From positions 1 to 49,951 of the forward strand of contig CAZTSG010000005.1 in assembly GCA_964616835.1 (NCBI GenBank): a stretch of DNA of 49,951 nt, read 5' to 3'. Below the pieces are notes generated by a model. That model was not told where the DNA came from and did no database searches. It worked only from the letters and a program-made list of their open reading frames with translations. The position numbers and the translations under genes were made by a program. Source of the stretch: JAAOZP01 sp964616835. GTDB lineage: Archaea; Thermoproteota; EX4484-205; JAAOZP01. Positions within the stretch are counted from its first letter, which is position 1. The number at the start of each line of letters is the position of its first letter. This document shows, piece after piece, positions 8,128-15,555 of this stretch.

Positions 8128-9780
8128 ATGGCTGCTATACCTGCGACAGTGGGAGGAACACCTGTCCTAATACTCAAGGAGGGCAGTACGAGGACGAGGG
8201 GCAGGGAGGCTCAGAGGAATAATCTGAATGCTGCAATAGCGCTGTCTGAAATAGTCCGTTCTTCACTTGGTCCGAGGGGCATGGACAAGATGCTTGTAGA
8301 CTCCCTCGGCGACGTTACGATAACCAACGATGGCGCGACTATTCTGAAGGAGATGGAGATCGAGCATCCTGCTGCAAAAATGATGGTTGAGGTGGCGAAG
8401 AGCACTGACGTGGAGGCTGGCGACGGAACTACGTCAGCAGTCGTATTAGCTGGAGAGCTTCTGAAGAAGGCCGAGGAGCTTCTCGACATGGATGTCCACC
8501 CCACCATCATAGTTGACGGTTACAAGAGAGCTACTACCATGGCCCTTTCCTTCCTGAAGGAGGTTGCTCAGGAGGTTAAGCCTACCGACAGGGAGGTTCT
8601 CAAGCTGATAGCTATGACCGCCCTGACGAGCAAGGTTGTGAGAGACTACGCTGAGCAGCTTGCAGACATAGCGGTGGAGGCAATTCTAAACGTCGCTACT
8701 GAAGAAAACGGCAAGTACAACGTGAGAATCGACGACGTCAAGGTTGAGAAGAAGGCGGGAGGCTCCGTAATGGAGACAAAGCTGATCAAAGGCATTGTCT
8801 TGGATAAGGAGGTTGTACACTCCGGTATGCCTAAGAAGGTGGTTAACGCTAAGATAGCTATTCTAAACAGCCCGCTTGAAATAGAGAAGACGGAGTTCGA
8901 CGCCAAGATAAATATTGAGAGCCCGGAGCAAATCAAAGCCTTCTTGGACGAGGAGCAGAAGATCCTCAAGGGCATGGTTGACAAGATTGTTGAAGCCGGT
9001 GCTAACGTAGTCCTATGCCAGAAGGGTATTGACGACATTGCCCAGCACTACTTGGCTAAGGCAGGTATCCTCGCCGTCAGAAGGGTCAAGGAATCGGACA
9101 TCGAGAAGGCGGCGAAGGCTACCGGAGCAAGGATCGTTACCAGCGTCAACGAGCTCTCTAAAGAGGACCTTGGCTACGCTGGCCTGGTTGAAGAGAGGAA
9201 GGTCGGAGAAGACAAGTGGGTCTTCATAGAGCAGTGCAAGAATCCCCGGTCTGTAACCATACTTATAAGGGGCGGGACTGAGAAGATGGTTGACGAGGCT
9301 GACAGGGCCCTACACGACGCTCTCTGCGTTGTTAAGGATGTCGTCACCTACCCGTATATCGTTGCTGGAGCAGGCGCTCCAGAGATAGAGGTGGCGATGA
9401 GGATCAGGAAGAAGGCTGAGACAATAGCTGGCAAGGAGCAGCTTGCAGTACTGAGGTTTGCAGACGCGCTGGAGTCTATACCTTCAGCTCTTGCAGAGAA
9501 CGCCGGAATGGATCCGATAGACATAATCGCTGAATTAAGAAAGCACCATGAAAGCGGCAATAAGTGGTATGGGATCGACGTGTATGCTAAGAAGACTGGC
9601 GACAGCTGGGCTAATAAGATCATAGAGCCCTTGCTAGTGAAGGAGCAGATAATAAAATCTGCGAGCGAGGCTGCCAGTATGATTCTGCGGATAGACGATG
9701 TGATAGCTGCGGGCAGGCTAAAGGAGAAGGAGAAAGAAAAGCCCCCGTCCCCGCCCTCTGAAGGGGGAGAGCTAGACTAA
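8128..9780 (+). CDS. thsA: Thermosome (group II chaperonin) subunit
   Basis: A 550-residue ATP-driven folding chaperonin subunit of the double-ring thermosome. All ATPase residues are present: NDGATIL with Asp68, GDGTT (98-102) and the catalytic aspartate Asp397 in LHDAL. The apical and intermediate domains are standard. Instead of a GGM tail the protein ends in a charged, proline-rich PPSPPSEGGELD. A strong TATA element (GTTTTTATACC, about 8081-8091) and a Shine-Dalgarno-like GAGGTGAT precede ATG 8128. The choice of subunit symbol is arbitrary. Confidence 0.97.
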   Translation: MAAIPATVGGTPVLILKEGSTRTRGREAQRNNLNAAIALSEIVRSSLGPRGMDKMLVDSLGDVTITNDGATILKEMEIEHPAAKMMVEVAKSTDVEAGDGTTSAVVLAGELLKKAEELLDMDVHPTIIVDGYKRATTMALSFLKEVAQEVKPTDREVLKLIAMTALTSKVVRDYAEQLADIAVEAILNVATEENGKYNVRIDDVKVEKKAGGSVMETKLIKGIVLDKEVVHSGMPKKVVNAKIAILNSPLEIEKTEFDAKINIESPEQIKAFLDEEQKILKGMVDKIVEAGANVVLCQKGIDDIAQHYLAKAGILAVRRVKESDIEKAAKATGARIVTSVNELSKEDLGYAGLVEERKVGEDKWVFIEQCKNPRSVTILIRGGTEKMVDEADRALHDALCVVKDVVTYPYIVAGAGAPEIEVAMRIRKKAETIAGKEQLAVLRFADALESIPSALAENAGMDPIDIIAELRKHHESGNKWYGIDVYAKKTGDSWANKIIEPLLVKEQIIKSASEAASMILRIDDVIAAGRLKEKEKEKPPSPPSEGGELD

Positions 9781-9798
9781 GCCTCTAACCCTCCAACT

Positions 9799-9822
9799 CT
9801 TTCTCCACTTTCTTTTTTCCAA
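9799..9822 (+). terminator. Pyrimidine-rich terminator after the thermosome gene
   Basis: A T/C-rich run ending in six T residues (TTTCTTTTTTCC) follows the thermosome stop within about 40 bp. Archaeal RNA polymerase terminates at such U-rich tracts without needing a hairpin. The assignment is by composition and position only. Confidence 0.5.
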
Positions 9823-9970
9823 TACAGGCTTTTAATTAATTGAAAATGATTTCCCCAATCTTCGTATGTAAGAAACATTTTTGCGGCTCCTGTTTTTTAG
9901 GCGGTCGGGTGAAATTAGGTAGAAACGATTGGCTTACCTCCTGTTATAAATGATTTTATTGTTTTAGATA

Positions 9971-10070
9971 NNNNNNNNNNNNNNNNNNNNNNNNNNNNNN
10001 NNNNNNNNNNNNNNNNNNNNNNNNNNNNNNNNNNNNNNNNNNNNNNNNNNNNNNNNNNNNNNNNNNNNNN
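9971..10070. other. 100-N assembly gap
   Basis: Exactly 100 N bases, the conventional placeholder for a scaffold gap of unknown size. The 12 bases ending the left contig (TTGTTTTAGATA) are identical to the first 12 bases of the right contig, so the contigs may simply overlap. Outside the N run, 9781-9970 holds the terminator above and otherwise no feature I can support. No gene is visible between the thermosome stop and the tRNA at 10097. Confidence 0.97.
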
Positions 10071-10096
10071 TTGTTTTAGATATTTAATGGCATGGA

Positions 10097-10187
10097 TGCG
10101 GCGCCCGGGATTTGAACCCGGGATTCCCAGCTTGGGGGGCTGGTTTTAGGAGAGCAATTCTGTCCTACCAGGCTAGACCAGCGCCGC
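10097..10187 (-). tRNA. tRNA-Gly (CCC) with a 17-nt noncanonical intron
   Basis: Minus-strand cloverleaf with acceptor GCGGCGC/GCGCCGC, a D arm with GTC/GAC stem, T arm CCGGG-TTCAAAT-CCCGG and discriminator A. The anticodon stem CCAGC/GCTGG matches the tRNA-Gly(TCC) at 27038. The loop is CCCCCAA, giving anticodon CCC but C instead of the near-universal U33. Seventeen extra bases (about 10144-10160) lie between the D stem and the anticodon stem, so the intron is at 25/26 or 26/27. An A/T-rich promoter lies upstream around 10210-10228 on the minus strand. Confidence 0.88.
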
Positions 10188-10412
10188 TTTATTGAAGTTA
10201 ACACGTAAGATGGTGAATAAAAATTTTTAAGAGTTACGCCCGCACCCCCCCGCGTTCGTATTTCTCGACTCAAACGAGGCGAATAAAAGGCTTCTTCCAG
10301 CTTTTTTACTGTCTTCGGAAGAGGCTTCTCTAATTAAAGGCCCCGTAGATAGGTGGGTCAACCATTCTCTAGAGGGAAAGCTTAAAAACAACCCTTTTCA
10401 AACTACCTTAAT

Positions 10413-10486
10413 GCGGTGGAAAGCGATGAATTCTCTGGCCTTTGGGACCATGATTCCCGAGATCTTGAGTTATGAGCTTCCACCGC
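10413..10486 (+). ncRNA. Candidate structured RNA (74-nt hairpin) ahead of the ABC operon
   Basis: A perfect 9-bp terminal stem, GCGGTGGAA (10413-10421) with TTCCACCGC (10478-10486), extends by GC/GC across one bulged A. The 50-nt interior can form smaller pairings such as GGGA/TCCC. A TATA-like CTTAAAAAC at 10381-10389 lies about 26-30 nt upstream of the stem, so transcription could begin at its 5' foot. The ABC gene starts 22 nt after the stem. It could be a 5' leader that controls that operon or a free small RNA. No complete C/D or H/ACA box set is present. Confidence 0.4.
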
Positions 10487-10508
10487 TCTTCTACTGGAGG
10501 TTTGAATA

Positions 10509-11447
10509 TTGAGTCTAGAGCCTGCTGGTGCGCCGCTCAGGGTTTCGGATTTAAGCTTAAAAAAGGAAGAGCGTTTCCTGCTTTCAAACATCAGCTTTGT
10601 TCTAGACCATTCTGAAATACTTGGAGTAGTTTCCAACAGGATTGAGCCAGTCGACTACTTGTTCCGGATCCTGCTTCTCTTAGAGAAGCCGACGTCAGGC
10701 ATCATAATATACTTCAACAATCCAGTTATCCGGAGGAAGGATTTGATTAAAAGAGTCGGTTTCTACTCGTGTCAAATGGACCTGCTTGGAAACTCTACGG
10801 TGTTGGATAATCTGCTTCTCTCAGCCTCCATGCACGGCGTGCCTAAGGGGAAATCCTTGGCTAGGGCGAAGGAAATACTATCATTGTTCGAAGCATCCGA
10901 CTTGGCTCCAGTAAAATGGTTTAGGCTCCCCCTGTCTTTGAGAAGGAAGCTATGCTTTGCATCAGCCTTCATACATGATCCAGCCGTAGTATTGTTGTAC
11001 GATCCCTTCAGAGGTGTTCCATTTGATGTCGCAATGTTCATGAGGAACTTCATAAGAACCTCCATAGACTTGGGGAAATCCATGATAATCTTCTCAACGA
11101 CCCCGCTGTTGCTCGACGAGGTTTGCGACAGGATTATGGTTTTACACAACGGGCAGCAGACCGCCATGGACGATGTTGAAAGCTTTGTCACAGGAGTCGG
11201 GGGCCCCGGAATACTCTCCTTCCACGTTTCAAAATTTAATATAGAGGCTAATATCGATGCTCTTGAGAAAATGGGCGTAAGCTGGTATGCTACCGGAGAA
11301 AACGAGGCGGTTATAGAGCTGGATAATACTCCCGAGAAGATACAGGGTCTTCTGGATCTGCTTTTTAAAAAAGGTGCTGTAGTAAACAAGATAGTAAGCA
11401 GTAGACAACACCTGCTTGAGTCTGCGAACAGGTTTATGGAGGTTTAA
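10509..11447 (+). CDS. ABC-transporter ATPase homologue with degenerate ATP-binding motifs
   Basis: A 312-residue protein with the overall spacing of an ABC-2 exporter ATPase, but every catalytic motif is altered. The Walker A position reads SNRIEPVDY (42-50), with no GKT. The signature SGG is replaced by PLS (141-143). Walker B reads VLLYDPF, with Tyr164 and Asp165 where the family has Asp-Glu. The H-loop His is Thr198. The Q-loop Gln89 and the ending CDRIM are kept. The frame is intact, so this looks like a selected pseudo-ATPase rather than decay. It is followed after 3 bp by a membrane protein gene and was probably once an exporter pair. TTG 10509 is the start used. Confidence 0.8.
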   Translation: MSLEPAGAPLRVSDLSLKKEERFLLSNISFVLDHSEILGVVSNRIEPVDYLFRILLLLEKPTSGIIIYFNNPVIRRKDLIKRVGFYSCQMDLLGNSTVLDNLLLSASMHGVPKGKSLARAKEILSLFEASDLAPVKWFRLPLSLRRKLCFASAFIHDPAVVLLYDPFRGVPFDVAMFMRNFIRTSIDLGKSMIIFSTTPLLLDEVCDRIMVLHNGQQTAMDDVESFVTGVGGPGILSFHVSKFNIEANIDALEKMGVSWYATGENEAVIELDNTPEKIQGLLDLLFKKGAVVNKIVSSRQHLLESANRFMEV

Positions 11448-11450
11448 AAG

Positions 11451-12167
11451 TTGGTAAGCCTGCTTTCCCAAGAGTTAAAGCTCTTCTTTACTTCACCACT
11501 ATTTATAAGCCTAGAGCTCGCTCCAGTCGTTGTAACCACGGTGCTAAAAATCGTCGGAGGCATTTCTAGCGACCTGGTGGTTCCAGATAAATTGTTAGCT
11601 ATCATATGGTTAATGCTCGTCCTCTACTCTACATACTTCGAGCTCGAAATGTGGCGTAAATGGTTTCTAAACAAAGGTATTAAAATTAAGATTTATGCCA
11701 GTGGTTCTCCTCAAACTCCTTTTCTAATGCACTCCGTCGCCTCATTAGTTCTTTTGGAGCTTAAGACACTGGTTTTCGTCTTACCCTATTTGTTATTGTC
11801 AAGTATCGAAATACCGTCGCTTCCATTTTTTATTACTGCCACGCATGTCAACTGGCTTCTCTCTCTTTCCATAGGGAATGTTTTTTCAAAAGAGGTTTTT
11901 AATAAGCTATCGGATTCGACAGCGTCTTTCCTATGCGTGTCTATCTTCAATACAATTGTTCTCCTCGCATTCAGCCAATGCCTTCCACAATCCTTTCCTC
12001 TTTTCTCCATGGTAACCTGGCCATTTCCTTCGCTGGAAAATGCTGGAGTGAACAATCTTACCGAGCCGGTTTTCCTAGTTTTCTCCATCGTATCTATAGT
12101 GTTCTACACCATAGCAGTATACGTAAACTCTAATGCTGCTAAAAGCATCCGTATGGACGGTTATTAG
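11451..12167 (+). CDS. ABC-2-like membrane protein
   Basis: A 238-residue protein with about six hydrophobic segments: near residues 15-32, 42-60, 85-110, 120-140, 158-178 and 210-230. No strong family motif is seen. Its position, 3 bp after the degenerate ABC ATPase gene, and its size suggest the permease partner of an ABC-2-type exporter. With an inactive-looking partner it may work with another ATPase or have a non-transport role. The TTG start at 11451 overlaps the expected Shine-Dalgarno region of the upstream gene end (GGAGGTTTAAAAG). Confidence 0.6.
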   Translation: MVSLLSQELKLFFTSPLFISLELAPVVVTTVLKIVGGISSDLVVPDKLLAIIWLMLVLYSTYFELEMWRKWFLNKGIKIKIYASGSPQTPFLMHSVASLVLLELKTLVFVLPYLLLSSIEIPSLPFFITATHVNWLLSLSIGNVFSKEVFNKLSDSTASFLCVSIFNTIVLLAFSQCLPQSFPLFSMVTWPFPSLENAGVNNLTEPVFLVFSIVSIVFYTIAVYVNSNAAKSIRMDGY

Positions 12168-12191
12168 CTGTCCAGTTAATCGAGGGAAAGA

Positions 12192-12200
12192 TTAATATAG
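12192..12200 (+). promoter_or_regulatory. TATA box of the ilv operon
   Basis: TTAATATAG preceded by a purine-rich GGAAAGA (BRE-like). Its centre lies about 26 nt before 12222, so transcription should start at the 5' foot of the leader element. The same nine bases occur at the same distance before the leuA leader (26023-26031). Confidence 0.75.
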
Positions 12201-12220
12201 CCCATGTATGGAGGCTCCTG

Positions 12221-12357
12221 CTTAGGAGGTGCAGTAAGTGTACTCGAAGAATAACGCTCCAAGGGGGCGAGACCCCGTCCGCCAACTGCCTACGCCCTAC
12301 TCAGAGATCCACCTCCGCTAAGAAGCACGGCTATTGTTTTTCAAAGGGGTGTTCTGA
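12221..12357 (+). ncRNA. Structured 5' leader of the ilvBNCD operon (candidate riboswitch)
   Basis: A stem P1 pairs GGAGGTG (12225-12231) with CACCTCC (12310-12316), extended by CTTA/TAAG. Inside are GTGTAC, CGA and the strongly conserved AAGGGGGCGAGAC (12261-12273), all shared with the leuA leader. After P1 come a U5 run (12337-12341), the Shine-Dalgarno GGGGTG (12346-12351) and ATG 12358. The 3' strand of P1 can pair with this Shine-Dalgarno instead of the 5' strand (six pairs, one wobble), giving two exclusive states. Branched-chain amino acids or a related metabolite are the natural candidate signal, but this is inference. Confidence 0.75.
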
Positions 12358-14031
12358 ATGGTTTCAGGAGCAAAACTGCTAGTGGATAAGCTGAGGGAGA
12401 ACGGGGTTAAGACGATATTCGGGATACCTGGGGGAGCAGTACTACCCTTCTTCGACGAGCTGTATAAGGCTGAGGACATAGAGTTTATTCTGGCGAGGCA
12501 CGAGCAGGGAGCTGCCCACATGGCTGACGGCTACGCTAGAGCAACCGGGAGGGCTGGGGTGGTAGTGACGACGTCCGGCCCAGGTGCTACCAATTTGGCT
12601 ACCGGAGTCGCAAACGCCTACCTCGACTCCTCCCCGGTGATAAGTATCTCCGGCCAGGTTTCTACTTCTTTAATAGGCTACGATGCTTTCCAAGAAGCTA
12701 ACATCTTCTCCATGATGATAGGGTTGACCAAGATGAATTTTCTCCCGAGAAACCTGGATGAGTTAAGCTCAGCCATTGAAAACGCTTTCAAAATAGCTCT
12801 CTCAGGAAGACCGGGTCCAGTACACATCGATATCCCGAGGGATGTTCAACTCATGGAGGGTGAGCCAATGAACAACATCTTCTCTTACTCATATAATCCT
12901 CCAGTGCCTTCTGACGAGGAAATATTTCTAGTATCGAGAATTCTTGCAGATGCTGAGAGGCCTGTCATACTTGCCGGCGGCGGAGTAATAATGTCGGGGG
13001 CTTCAAGCGAGCTAATCGCTTTTGCGGAGCTTTTGAACGCTCCAGTAGTAACCACTCTCATGGGGAAGGGAAGTATTCCCGAAGACCATCCATTATCACT
13101 CGGATGCGTCGGCATGCATGGTAAACTGGGGGCGATAAAGGCTGTTCAGGAGAGCGATGTTCTCCTAGCCGTTGGCACAAGGTTCAGCGATAGGACTACT
13201 GGCAAGCTGAGTGGATTCGCCCCCAGGGCTAAGAAGATACATGTCGACATAGACAGGTCCGAGATAGGAAAGCTACTTAAGCCTGATATCGGCATAGTGG
13301 GAGATGCGAAACACGTCTTAAGCAGGATTTACTCAAACCTGTTGAAGATGGTTCAAAAGGGTAAGGCTGGGAGATGGGGTGAAAGGCTTAAACAGCTTAA
13401 GAAAGAGTCGGAGTTCCTTTACGATTACGATGCTGTTCCAGTAAAGCCGAGCACTGTTGTTAAGGTTCTTAACGATTACGTCGCGCCCGGGGACTTCGTT
13501 ACCACAGAGGTGGGCCAGTGCCAGATGTATGCTTCTCTGCATTTCTTAGCTAAACGTCCAAGGCAATTCATATCCTCAGGAGGGCTTGGGACGATGGGCT
13601 TCGGGCTTCCGGCAGCGATCGGTGTTAAGGCAGCTTTCCGCGAGCAAAGGGTTTTCGACATCGCGGGCGACGGCAGTTTCTTCATGACTTGTAATCAGCT
13701 CCCGGTTTCAGTGGACTATGAGCTACCGATTATAGTCGTTGTTCTAAACAATTACTTCTTGGGAATGGTGAGGCAGTGGCAGGAACTCTTCTACGGTAGA
13801 AGATACATGGCTGTTGACTTAAAGGGTAAGGCTGACATAGCAAGAGTCTCAGAAGGATTCGGCGCGAAAGGATTCAAAGCGACGAGGATCAGCGAGCTTA
13901 AAGAGGTTTTGCAGATAGCCATCAAGCAGAATGAAACAACCGTTATAGATGTTGTAGTGGAACGTGAGGACAACGTATTTCCAATGATCCCGCCTGCGGC
14001 AACTCTCGATGAAGTAATAGTTAGGAGGTGA
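12358..14031 (+). CDS. ilvB: Acetolactate synthase large (catalytic) subunit
   Basis: A 557-residue thiamine-diphosphate enzyme. It condenses pyruvate with pyruvate or 2-oxobutyrate in the first common step of valine, leucine and isoleucine synthesis. The N-terminal domain carries the ThDP-activating Glu in ARHEQGAAHMADGYAR. The central FAD-type domain follows, and the C-terminal ThDP/Mg motif runs from GDGSFF to NN (about residues 440-467). ATG 12358 is well placed behind GGGGTG. It is the first gene of ilvB-ilvN-ilvC-ilvD, 4 bp ahead of ilvN, and its expression is probably set by the structured leader. Confidence 0.96.
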   Translation: MVSGAKLLVDKLRENGVKTIFGIPGGAVLPFFDELYKAEDIEFILARHEQGAAHMADGYARATGRAGVVVTTSGPGATNLATGVANAYLDSSPVISISGQVSTSLIGYDAFQEANIFSMMIGLTKMNFLPRNLDELSSAIENAFKIALSGRPGPVHIDIPRDVQLMEGEPMNNIFSYSYNPPVPSDEEIFLVSRILADAERPVILAGGGVIMSGASSELIAFAELLNAPVVTTLMGKGSIPEDHPLSLGCVGMHGKLGAIKAVQESDVLLAVGTRFSDRTTGKLSGFAPRAKKIHVDIDRSEIGKLLKPDIGIVGDAKHVLSRIYSNLLKMVQKGKAGRWGERLKQLKKESEFLYDYDAVPVKPSTVVKVLNDYVAPGDFVTTEVGQCQMYASLHFLAKRPRQFISSGGLGTMGFGLPAAIGVKAAFREQRVFDIAGDGSFFMTCNQLPVSVDYELPIIVVVLNNYFLGMVRQWQELFYGRRYMAVDLKGKADIARVSEGFGAKGFKATRISELKEVLQIAIKQNETTVIDVVVEREDNVFPMIPPAATLDEVIVRR

Positions 14032-14035
14032 AACC

Positions 14036-14533
14036 ATGGCTGTGGATGAGAATAAGAGGTTCATCGTCCTCAGAGTGCTCAACATTCCCGGGGTAATGGA
14101 GCGGATTTCATCAATATTCGCCAGAAGAGGAATAAACATAGATACTATCACTGTCGGAGTTATAAATGGAAAAACCTCTCAAATCTCCCTCACCTTCAAC
14201 CTTCCAGAGGATAAGTTTGAAAACATTGTTAAGGTTTTAGAGAAAAACCCATGTATACTGGAAGTTAAAATAGGATCGCTGGAGTCAGATGTTATAAGAG
14301 AGGCCTTTGTAGCAGTCCTTAGGGATTGCGATACCAATGTAAGTGATTACATTAGGATCAGGTATCGTGCTAGGACAACCTTGCTTAGCGAATCAAAGCT
14401 TCTAGTCGAGCTGTTGGCAGACCCTAGAGTAGTCAACGAGTTCAAAGAGGAGTTCACAGACCGTATAGAAAGCTTTTCGAGAAGTGGAGTTATGATACAT
14501 ACTTTAAACCATTATAGAAAGTTAAAAGCTTAA
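14036..14533 (+). CDS. ilvN: Acetolactate synthase small (regulatory) subunit
   Basis: A 165-residue protein with an N-terminal ACT domain: RFIVLRVLNIPGVMERISSI, then a strand-helix pattern to about residue 80. A C-terminal domain typical of IlvN/IlvH follows. It binds the IlvB catalytic subunit and normally confers feedback inhibition by valine. It follows ilvB by 4 bp, with AGGAGGTG just before the start, indicating coupled translation. Confidence 0.93.
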   Translation: MAVDENKRFIVLRVLNIPGVMERISSIFARRGINIDTITVGVINGKTSQISLTFNLPEDKFENIVKVLEKNPCILEVKIGSLESDVIREAFVAVLRDCDTNVSDYIRIRYRARTTLLSESKLLVELLADPRVVNEFKEEFTDRIESFSRSGVMIHTLNHYRKLKA

Positions 14534-14571
14534 AAAGAATTAGGGAAAAACCAGTAATAGCGTGGTGCGGG

Positions 14572-15555
14572 ATGAGTAAGATAATAAGAGACGAAGATAT
14601 AAAGATAGAATTGATAAAGAACAAAACGGTTGCCATAATAGGGTATGGTTCTCAAGGAGAGGCGCAGGCTAAGAATCTTAGGGACAGCGGGATAAAAACC
14701 ATACTGGGTCTGAGGAAAGACGGGAGTTCTTGGAAGCGGGCTTCTGAAGATGGTTTTGAGGTCTATGAAATCGGGGAGGCGGTGAGGAGAAGCAATATCG
14801 TGATGATGCTTCTCCCAGACCCTGTTCAACCCAAGGTTTACGAGGAGCATGTGGCGCAGAACATTTCTAAAGGCTCTACTCTCGTTTTCGCGCATGCGTT
14901 CAACATACACTACAGGCAGATAGTTCCCGCCCCCTGGCTTGACGTCGTGCTCGTAGCCCCCAAGGCCCCGGGTCCCGCTTTAAGGGATGCTTACGTTCAT
15001 GGCAGTGGAGCCCCCGGCCTGATAGCGGTACACCAAGACTACACTGGTAATGCTTCTAAAATAGTTAGAGAGCTTGCTAAGGCAATCGGTTTGAGCAGGG
15101 TTGGCCTAATAGAATCATCGTTCAAAGAAGAGGTTGAGACCGACTTATTCGGCGAGCAGGCAGTCCTGTGCGGAGGAGTGTCTTCCCTCATAAAAAGCGG
15201 GTTTGAAATACTTGTTGAAGCAGGGTATCAACCGGAGGTTGCTTACTTCGAGGTCCTAAACGAGCTTAAGTTAATCGTCGACTTAATATGGGCTAAAGGA
15301 TTATCAGGCATGTGGCAGGCTGTCAGCGACACTGCTAAGTACGGCGGTTTAACGCGCGGCCCATACCTTATAGATGAAGATGTTAAGAAGAAGATGAGGA
15401 AGCTTCTTGAGGACATTCAATCCGGAGTCTTTGCTAAAGAATGGGTTCTCGAGAACAACTCTAACCAGGTTGTATTGAAAACCCTGATGGAGAAGGAGAG
15501 AAACCATCTTATCGAAGTAGTGGGGAGCAGAATAAGGGCGATGATTAAGAAATGA
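14572..15555 (+). CDS. ilvC: Ketol-acid reductoisomerase
   Basis: A 327-residue class I KARI. It isomerises and reduces acetolactate or acetohydroxybutyrate with Mg2+ and NAD(P)H. The N-terminal Rossmann fold shows GYGSQGEAQAKNL, and basic/polar residues after the second strand (RKDGSSWKRA) favour NADPH. The metal-binding C-terminal knot includes ETDLFGEQAVLCGG. It is the third gene of the operon. Its stop overlaps the ilvD start by 4 bp (ATGA type). Confidence 0.95.
   Translation: MSKIIRDEDIKIELIKNKTVAIIGYGSQGEAQAKNLRDSGIKTILGLRKDGSSWKRASEDGFEVYEIGEAVRRSNIVMMLLPDPVQPKVYEEHVAQNISKGSTLVFAHAFNIHYRQIVPAPWLDVVLVAPKAPGPALRDAYVHGSGAPGLIAVHQDYTGNASKIVRELAKAIGLSRVGLIESSFKEEVETDLFGEQAVLCGGVSSLIKSGFEILVEAGYQPEVAYFEVLNELKLIVDLIWAKGLSGMWQAVSDTAKYGGLTRGPYLIDEDVKKKMRKLLEDIQSGVFAKEWVLENNSNQVVLKTLMEKERNHLIEVVGSRIRAMIKK

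Noticed and set aside
10413..10486. Reading the 74-nt hairpin as a C/D box sRNA
   Set aside because: A C-like GCGATGA is present but there is no CTGA D box at the right place.
12261..12273. Resemblance of GGGCGAGAC to the ykkC-type riboswitch core
   Set aside because: Only the CGAGA core is shared; the other ykkC conserved segments are absent, and that class is known from bacteria.
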